Source: a virus. From it: a DNA stretch of 35,649 nucleotides. The stretch spans positions 1-35,649 of the IMG/VR virus record IMGVR_UViG_3300021960_000246; one strand, given 5' to 3'. The position numbers and the translations under genes were made by a program. The first letter of the stretch is position 1, and each line of letters begins with the position of its first letter. Below the pieces are notes generated by a model. The model made no database searches, had not been told where the DNA came from, and saw only the letters and a list, made by a program, of their open reading frames with translations. Below, piece after piece: positions 31,308-35,649 of the stretch.

Positions 31308-31353
31308 GCTTTACATGAAGTGGCACAACGCTGCTCATCAATAGGAGAAGACC

Positions 31354-31512
31354 ATGATAACAGTACGAGCAACATGGGAAGCAAAAATTCAACGTCGCTA
31401 TAACGAGCGAAAATTTCTAAGGCTTGAAAAGAAAGCAAAGAGAGCAAACCTGAAAATGGTGAAGGCTTTAGGCGGGTACAGAATTGTAGATATGATTAAC
31501 CAACAGAGATAA
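31354..31512 (+). CDS. Small basic protein, first gene of the rightward operon (52 aa)
   Basis: It begins ATG after a good AGGAG at about 7-base spacing. The product is highly basic and helical (AKIQRRYNERKFLRLEKKAK), ending RIVDMINQQR. As the first product of the strong promoter it may be a regulator or host-takeover peptide, but the family is not recognised. Just after the stop, another frame reads NEFKTKAEVIKAID, which may be its lost C-terminus. Confidence 0.65.
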   Translation: MITVRATWEAKIQRRYNERKFLRLEKKAKRANLKMVKALGGYRIVDMINQQR

Positions 31513-31562
31513 CGAATTTAAAACCAAAGCCGAAGTAATCAAAGCAATCGACTAAACCAACC

Positions 31563-31580
31563 GCGCCTCTTCGGAGGCGC
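31563..31580 (+). other. Stable UUCG-capped hairpin in the early leader
   Basis: GCGCCTC (31563-31569) pairs perfectly with GAGGCGC (31574-31580) around a TTCG tetraloop. No T-run follows, so full termination is unlikely. It lies 23 bases before the next ATG and could protect or process the mRNA, or pause polymerase. Confidence 0.7.
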
Positions 31581-31603
31581 ATCACTCTTGACGGAGAAAA
31601 ATT

Positions 31604-31984
31604 ATGGAATGTTTAAGTACAGTAATTAATGAAAATCTGGAAGAGATGGTAAATGCAGAGGATCGTTGCGTTGAGCTTACATCTGCTCACAAGGATCTCT
31701 TAACGGTAGCTTACATAGAAGACAATGGCTCGCTCGATGAGCTGATAGCAGAAGATATGACCTGCGCTGAATATGAGCAGTTTCAGGCAGATATGGCAAA
31801 AGCCTTTGCTGGCCTGATGGGACACGACAGCTTCTTCCTGAAGTACGATAATGCTTATCAAAAAGCAAAAGATCTTATCCTAGACGGCATTGAGGAAAGA
31901 ATCTGGAATCGCTATTGCGACATCTTTAACCCGCCTGCGCTTGACTACTACGAAGAATATGGCCTTTCAAGGAGTTCTTTCTAA
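31604..31984 (+). CDS. Acidic hypothetical early protein (126 aa)
   Basis: A strongly acidic, helical protein (NLEEMVNAEDRCVELTSAHK, and later IEERIWNRYCDIFNPP) with a clear ACGGAG ribosome binding site. No known motif is visible. The early position suggests a host-interaction or regulatory role, but none can be named. It ends in TAATG with the next gene. Confidence 0.7.
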   Translation: MECLSTVINENLEEMVNAEDRCVELTSAHKDLLTVAYIEDNGSLDELIAEDMTCAEYEQFQADMAKAFAGLMGHDSFFLKYDNAYQKAKDLILDGIEERIWNRYCDIFNPPALDYYEEYGLSRSSF

Positions 31985-32214
31985 TGACAAATCGAAAAGC
32001 TGGATTTCTAATGTTTTTGATTTTTGGGGCGTTTCTTATTGTGAGCAAAGCTGACAAGCAGGATCTAGTTGCTGCGGAGTTCCGCTACTGCTCAGACGTT
32101 GTGATCTGGAACACTCACCAGATGACGGACGGATCAAGCGACTACGGTCATCCCGACTACAAAGGCATCTACGATGATGTCTGTAAGGAGCTAGAGCCAC
32201 ATGATCAGCCTTAG
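31984..32214 (+). CDS. Small early membrane or exported protein (76 aa)
   Basis: One N-terminal hydrophobic segment (AGFLMFLIFGAFLIVSKA) is followed by a polar domain with two cysteines (YCSDVV, DDVCKEL) and several acidic and aromatic residues. The start shares a base with the upstream stop. It overlaps the helicase start by 14 bases. Such small membrane proteins sometimes act in exclusion or envelope modification; no family is recognised. Confidence 0.65.
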   Translation: MTNRKAGFLMFLIFGAFLIVSKADKQDLVAAEFRYCSDVVIWNTHQMTDGSSDYGHPDYKGIYDDVCKELEPHDQP

Positions 32215-33703
32215 ACCTCATCAGGTAATCGCAGTTGACGCGCTTAGAGACAGCCTCAGAGCTGGCAACAAGCGCGTTATTCTTAGTGCGCCTTGTAGCA
32301 TGGGAAAGACGCATATAGCTGCTTACATAGCTGTAAATGCGGCAGCTAAAGGCAAGAAGGTAGCCTTCTTCTGCGATAGATTGAAGTTGTTGAGCCAAAC
32401 TACAGCCACGTTCGATTCTCTTGGAGCAAGCTACTCTGTCCTGCAAGCTGGCGATCCACGTTACAACCCAGACGAGAACATACAGATAGTCAGTACAGCC
32501 ACGGCTATCAGGCGCAACCACTTCGTCTATGACATTGCTATAATTGACGAAGCTCACCAGATGTACAAAGGTCTGTTAGATCAAATGAGAAGACTAAACA
32601 ACCTTGTGTACATAGGATTAACAGCGACACCTTACAGCCGAGGCATGGCAGCAGAAGGCTTATGGGAAGACCTCATAGTGACTACCACTCCGCAAGACCT
32701 GATAGATGAAGGCTGGCTCTGTCCTACAGATTACTACCACGGCAGGACGGCAGAGACCTCTGACCTCAAGCTTAAGAAGTCTCATACAGGAAACTCAGAC
32801 TATGACGCTGAGGCTCTAGGAGACCGCATGGCAGAGGATGACACGCTGGCAGGTGACATAGTGGCTAACTACGTCAAGCACTCTGAGAACCTCACCAAGC
32901 GAGCTGTGTGCTTTGCGCCTTCGATAGCTTACAGCAAGAGTCTCGTTGAACGGTTTAACGCAGAGCTGGGCCAAGAGATAGCTGTACACATAGACGGATA
33001 CGATGATGAGGCAACCAGACAGCTCAAGTACCAAGATTTTGAAGATGGCGTGTACAAGGTGATGATTAACAGCCGACTCTTGAATACTGGTTGGGATGAC
33101 AGCGGTGTTGAAATTTGCATTGACTGCTACAAGACTCGCAGCCTTACGACTTGGATTCAGCGCATAGGCCGCATATGGCGCATTCATCCTGATAAGGAGC
33201 GAGGTATTGTGCTTGACCATGCAGGCAATCTGTCTCACTTTGGCGCTTATCCTGAGTCTTTTGTGCCTTCTGAGTTGCATTCAGGCGAAAGAAACTTTGA
33301 TGAGCGCAAGCAGGTCAAGAAGGAGGAGAAAGAGCCAGTGGTTCACAACTGCAAGCAGTGTTCAGGAGCCTTTACAGGATTGCGTTGTAAATGCGGATGG
33401 GAGTTACCTATAGGTACGCCGACACTCAAGGATGACGGCACACAGCTCGTCAAGGCTGAGAACTTGTCACCTGCTGAGGCAAGGCGCAAGACGCTTACAA
33501 AGGAGCAGAAGCAAGAGTGGTATTCATCTCTTCTACATTACGGGTATCAGCACAACTACAAGAAAGGCTGGGCTTACCATAAGTACATAGATGCTTTCTC
33601 CTGCGCTCCGAATGGCCTGAAGCAAGTAGTCCGAGAGCCTATCCCAGAGGCACTGAGCTGGATTAAGAGCCGACAAATAGCGTGGAGTAAGCGGACATGG
33701 TAA
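32201..33703 (+). CDS. DEAD/DEAH-box (SF2) helicase with zinc ribbon
   Basis: A 500-residue superfamily 2 ATPase. Walker A is APCSMGKT at 30-37, the DEAH box is IIDEAHQ with DEAH at 116-119, motif III is TATP at 141-144, and motif VI is QRIGRIWR at 320-327. A zinc-ribbon-like motif CKQC..CKCGW has cysteines at 384, 387, 396 and 398. It probably unwinds or remodels DNA at phage replication, standing in for a DnaB-type helicase, and overlaps a primase-type zinc-finger gene by 7 bases. The zinc ribbon after the helicase core is a less common addition. Confidence 0.9.
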   Translation: MISLRPHQVIAVDALRDSLRAGNKRVILSAPCSMGKTHIAAYIAVNAAAKGKKVAFFCDRLKLLSQTTATFDSLGASYSVLQAGDPRYNPDENIQIVSTATAIRRNHFVYDIAIIDEAHQMYKGLLDQMRRLNNLVYIGLTATPYSRGMAAEGLWEDLIVTTTPQDLIDEGWLCPTDYYHGRTAETSDLKLKKSHTGNSDYDAEALGDRMAEDDTLAGDIVANYVKHSENLTKRAVCFAPSIAYSKSLVERFNAELGQEIAVHIDGYDDEATRQLKYQDFEDGVYKVMINSRLLNTGWDDSGVEICIDCYKTRSLTTWIQRIGRIWRIHPDKERGIVLDHAGNLSHFGAYPESFVPSELHSGERNFDERKQVKKEEKEPVVHNCKQCSGAFTGLRCKCGWELPIGTPTLKDDGTQLVKAENLSPAEARRKTLTKEQKQEWYSSLLHYGYQHNYKKGWAYHKYIDAFSCAPNGLKQVVREPIPEALSWIKSRQIAWSKRTW

Positions 33704-34152
33704 ACGAATGGTATCAGCCAGTATTAGATAGGCTCGACAAGGTAAGACAGCTAGGCACTAACAAGTGGACTGCCTGCTGTCCTGTACATGATGACAGCAA
33801 TCCAAGCATGAGTGTCAATTTGCATGACACGCCAGAAGGTCAAAAGCTCGGTATGTATTGTTTTTCTTGCGGTGCAAAAGGTGATAATGTGGTAGAATCG
33901 GTAGGACTCAAAATAGGAGACCTGTTTGAGCGTGATAAAGACTTTGAGCCAGATCATCACTATCTACTTAGAAAAACTGTAGAGAATGATGATTTCTATA
34001 TTTTGATATATGAGACAGATAAGTCTAAAGGCAAGAAGATTCGCTATAAAGATCACAAGGAATACGTGGCAGCAATGGCTCGCAGAGAGCTAAGGACTGC
34101 GGCAGGTATTCCTCAAACTATTATTGAAGTTGAGAAGGAAGAGTTCTTCTAA
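33697..34152 (+). CDS. Stand-alone CHC2 primase-type zinc-finger protein (151 aa)
   Basis: Residues 25-65 hold the DnaG-type CHC2 zinc finger: CPVH at 28-31 and CFSCGAKGD with Cys55 and Cys58, in the spacing used to read the initiation site on single-stranded DNA. No TOPRIM catalytic domain follows; the rest is a charged helical tail. It could guide host primase or act with the neighbouring helicase. It overlaps the helicase end and starts a TAATG junction with the next gene. Confidence 0.8.
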   Translation: MVNEWYQPVLDRLDKVRQLGTNKWTACCPVHDDSNPSMSVNLHDTPEGQKLGMYCFSCGAKGDNVVESVGLKIGDLFERDKDFEPDHHYLLRKTVENDDFYILIYETDKSKGKKIRYKDHKEYVAAMARRELRTAAGIPQTIIEVEKEEFF

Positions 34153-34532
34153 TGGCAAGACCTGCGCGAGTGTTTACAGATGATGAGGTAGAGCTGGTTG
34201 AGAAACTAGCACCGTCACTAACCCAGCAACAACTTGCTGATTATTTCTGCATATCTATCAACACCTTAAAAGAAATTATGCAGCGTGACTCACGAGTTTC
34301 TGACAGCTACAGCCGAGGTCTGACCAGAGCTGGCATAATGATGGTCGAGAAGCTCTATGACAAGGCGATGGAAGGCGATCATCCAAGCATGAAGCTATGG
34401 CTGTCTCAGCGGATGGGATGGACAGAGAAGAGCCGCACAGAGCATACAGGTGCAGACGGCAAGCCTATTATGATGGACATGGACACACACTGGACGATAG
34501 AGGTGATGAACGATGCCACTGAAGAGCGGTAA
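34152..34532 (+). CDS. Probable terminase small subunit, HTH DNA-binding protein (126 aa)
   Basis: An N-terminal helix-turn-helix ([17 protein letters not shown] then [10 protein letters not shown]) is followed by helices with [22 protein letters not shown] and [11 protein letters not shown], a pattern I know from phage small terminases and related HTH proteins. It lies about 1.3 kb before TerL across the map junction, in the same orientation. An alternative is a transcriptional regulator. The start overlaps the upstream stop. Confidence 0.65.
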   Translation: MARPARVFTDDEVELVEKLAPSLTQQQLADYFCISINTLKEIMQRDSRVSDSYSRGLTRAGIMMVEKLYDKAMEGDHPSMKLWLSQRMGWTEKSRTEHTGADGKPIMMDMDTHWTIEVMNDATEER

Positions 34533-34656
34533 GAGCAAAAAGACCATCTCCAAGAACATCAAGACAGAGATGGCGGCAGGCAAGCCGCAGAATCAGGCTA
34601 TCGCTATCGCAATGGCTAAGGCTAAGAAGAAGAAGAATACTGTGAAGTACGAATAA
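34513..34656 (+). CDS. Very small basic phage protein (47 aa)
   Basis: It starts inside the terminase-like gene (ATG at 34513) and stops at 34654-34656. The sequence [16 protein letters not shown], then [19 protein letters not shown], is a recurrent short basic family in podovirus genomes, of unknown function. It is Lys-rich and ends VKYE, loosely like the KGATYE endings in the head module. The match with the recurrent pattern and the overlap support it as real. Confidence 0.85.
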   Translation: MPLKSGKSKKTISKNIKTEMAAGKPQNQAIAIAMAKAKKKKNTVKYE

Positions 34657-34701
34657 TAGAAGAAATAAATTAATTTTTTTAAATCATAAGCAGGAGACTC
34701 T

Positions 34702-35019
34702 ATGCAATATGATGATCTAGCGAAACTCGTACTCAGAAGACGAGGCAGCATGGGCATCAGGGCAGCAGCAAATGAAATCGGAATTAGCCCTACAACGCTT
34801 TCTAGAATTGAGCGCGGACATATCCCAGACAGGAAGACTCTGGACACCATATGTGAATGGCTTGGAGAAAAGCCGGCAAAATTCACGGGTATAGGCGAGT
34901 TGCAAATCGCCTTTAAAGCGAAAACAGCAATCTCTCCGCAAACGTCTCAGTCGCTAGCGAATCTTATAGAGCTGGCGCGAGATCAATTTAGTAACATTGA
35001 ACCAGAAGGACACCGTTAG
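34702..35019 (+). CDS. XRE-family HTH transcriptional regulator (105 aa)
   Basis: A classic helix-turn-helix: AANEIGISPTTLSRIERG at 25-42, with the DNA-reading helix SPTTLSRIE, and a C-terminal helical half. It has an AGGAG ribosome binding site. In temperate phages such genes encode repressors, but no integrase or partner locus is seen here, so it may control early promoters in a lytic cycle. A truncated ImmA/IrrE-like gene follows, a partner often paired with XRE regulators. Confidence 0.85.
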   Translation: MQYDDLAKLVLRRRGSMGIRAAANEIGISPTTLSRIERGHIPDRKTLDTICEWLGEKPAKFTGIGELQIAFKAKTAISPQTSQSLANLIELARDQFSNIEPEGHR

Positions 35020-35021
35020 TA

Positions 35022-35246
35022 GTGAAACGCGGATTTAAGTCCCAGTGTGAAAAACGAGCAATTGAACTCCGCAAGCAATTGGGACTTGAATCCACATCTA
35101 TGGTTCGTGGCGGTCTTGGTATTCCGTTGGTGATGGGCACAGACTTTCGCATTGCCCGGGCAACTACCCGAACGGCTACTGGCTGGAGCATGATTCCGAA
35201 GAACAAGAACGGCAAGATGATGCGTGGTGCAAAATTAGCGAGTTAG
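35022..35246 (+). pseudogene. Truncated ImmA/IrrE-like gene start with an implausible C-terminus
   Basis: The first roughly 40 residues (MKRGFKSQCEKRAIELRKQ, LGLESTS, then LGIPLVMGTDF) resemble the N-terminus of ImmA/IrrE metallopeptidases that cleave XRE repressors, and the gene directly follows an XRE gene. The HExxH zinc site never appears. The remaining 32 residues look like a shadow of the much better coding frame that overlaps it. I therefore read it as a decayed or frameshifted fragment starting with GTG. Confidence 0.5.
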
Positions 35247-35365
35247 AGACAAGGATAGAAAATATCGAAACGCGTCGCCGCGAAGAATCTAAGGTAGATG
35301 AAAAAGTGATAATGGAGTTAATTGAGCGTGTAAATTATTTAGATGCGCAGGTGGAGGGTAGATAG
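35090..35365 (+). pseudogene. Coding-like segment without a start codon, continuing from the ImmA-like fragment
   Basis: Between a TGA at 35087 and a TAG at 35363-35365 this frame encodes CPGNYPNGYWLEHDSEEQER, then a charged coiled coil (SELETRIENIETRRREES), which has clear coding character. No ATG, GTG or TTG start exists before the conserved part. Joining it to the frame at 35022 needs one base missing or two extra. It therefore seems to be the body of a gene whose start was lost, or a product of frameshifting. It abuts the next gene as TAGTG. Confidence 0.55.
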
Positions 35366-35562
35366 TGGCTACAACCGTCTTTGACGTGCTGAACGAAAAA
35401 TTAACAGAGCTTAAAGGCTCTAGCGAAGAATTCTTAACCTCGGGGGGTCCTAAAGACTTTGCCGAATATAAGGAGGTGTGCGGTGTGATTCGAGGTCTAA
35501 ACGCTGCATTAAGAGAAGTAGGCGACCTTTCGCGTAACTATATGGATGACGAAGATGACTGA
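35365..35562 (+). CDS. Small acidic conserved phage protein (65 aa)
   Basis: GTG start sharing a base with the preceding stop. The product (FDVLNEKLTELKGSSEEFL, then DFAEYKEVCGVIRGLNAALR) matches a helical pattern seen in many small podovirus proteins upstream of the portal and terminase genes, of unknown function. It ends in an acidic tail MDDEDD and overlaps the next gene as ATGACTGA. Confidence 0.75.
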   Translation: MATTVFDVLNEKLTELKGSSEEFLTSGGPKDFAEYKEVCGVIRGLNAALREVGDLSRNYMDDEDD

Positions 35563-35649
35563 AACAGTAACGGTTAGTGGGGTCGGCGCTGACGCGTCCG
35601 TATCTTCCACAATGACTGCATTAGAACAAAAAAGAAGCGCACGTATCGA
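35555..35649 (+). CDS. N-terminal part of the small protein continued at base 1
   Basis: The ATG at 35555 overlaps the upstream gene by 8 bases. Thirty-one codons (MTETVTVSGVGADASVSS...) run to the window edge, leaving two bases, GA. The first base of the window, A, completes a GAA codon and the frame continues from base 2 to the stop at 151, giving 81 residues in total. The product is Ala/Ser-rich at its start and helical and charged after that. It is not recognised, and is likely a small packaging-region protein. Confidence 0.7.
   Translation, partial: MTETVTVSGVGADASVSSTMTALEQKRSARI

Larger units (their letters stand above)
30788..31353. other. 566-base intergenic control region between divergent operons
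   Basis: No open frame here looks like a gene. Two short frames (31133-31447 on the minus strand, 31209-31403 on the plus strand) have no coding character. The region contains a possible leftward promoter, a perfect 7-bp hairpin, a 7-bp inverted repeat spanning 63 bases, a rightward promoter candidate at 30966, a GC-richer structured block at about 31040-31165 and, at the right edge, a strong promoter with direct repeats. An origin of replication or a regulatory RNA could also sit here, but nothing proves it. Confidence 0.75.

Noticed and set aside
31133-31447. A 104-residue minus-strand open frame in and beyond the control region
   Set aside because: No ribosome binding site, overlaps the strong + strand promoter and the 52-aa gene, and has no coding character.
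32036-32557. A 173-residue minus-strand open frame opposite the helicase
   Set aside because: Antisense shadow of a clearly conserved helicase gene.
1-35649. Lysogeny cassette or CRISPR array
   Set aside because: An XRE regulator is present but no integrase, excisionase or attachment-like repeat was seen. No regularly spaced repeats typical of CRISPR were found.

Overview
This window is a phage genome, most likely a complete circular map. It looks like a short-tailed (podovirus-type) virus of a Gram-negative, probably aquatic, bacterium. The Gram-negative call rests on a T4-type lysozyme, a lipoprotein with a lipobox and a P22-style ejection and tail module. The species cannot be named from sequence alone. 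The two ends of the window join in frame: the open frame starting at 35555 runs off the right end and continues exactly in the frame that is open from base 2 to the stop at 151. I see no integrase, DNA polymerase, RNA polymerase, tRNA or CRISPR array.

Layout. Almost everything is on the + strand and appears to flow from a control region at about 30.8-31.35 kb rightward, through the map junction, to about 27.56 kb. From 31.35 to 35.65 kb lie early and replication genes: a strong sigma70-like promoter, small genes, a DEAD/DEAH helicase with a zinc ribbon, a stand-alone CHC2 primase-type zinc-finger protein, a probable small terminase, an XRE regulator and a broken ImmA/IrrE-like gene. From 0.2 to 12.5 kb is the head and tail-joining module, in the order of Salmonella phage P22: TerL, portal, scaffold, coat, gp4-like adaptor, gp10-like hub, gp14-like protein. 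A 688-residue protein with two ADP-ribosyltransferase-like domains is inserted between portal and scaffold. From 12.0 to 18.7 kb are ejection-type proteins. From 18.7 to about 24.4 kb are tail fibre and adhesin genes, including carbohydrate-binding repeats, a propeller-like protein and a glycine-rich tip protein. From 24.4 to 27.6 kb are membrane proteins, a class 3 lipase, a lipoprotein, a 3TM-type holin, a GH24 lysozyme and a staphylococcal-type nuclease.

One minus-strand operon (30787 down to 27558) carries a P22/lambda-style recombination set: ERF annealase, YqaJ-type exonuclease, a small SSB-like protein, NinG, a NinB-like protein and a PD-(D/E)XK-like protein. Nearly every gene overlaps its neighbour by 4-38 bases. 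It converges on the late + strand genes, with the two last stop codons overlapping.

How it works together (inference). Two divergent transcripts start in the 566-base control region. The leftward one makes the annealing and exonuclease machinery. The rightward one makes the replication helpers and then the virion and lysis genes. With no polymerase of its own, the phage must use the host replisome. TerS, TerL and recombination would generate and package concatemers. The most unusual gene is the portal-adjacent double-ART protein, which is a good candidate for a virion-delivered enzyme acting on the host at infection.
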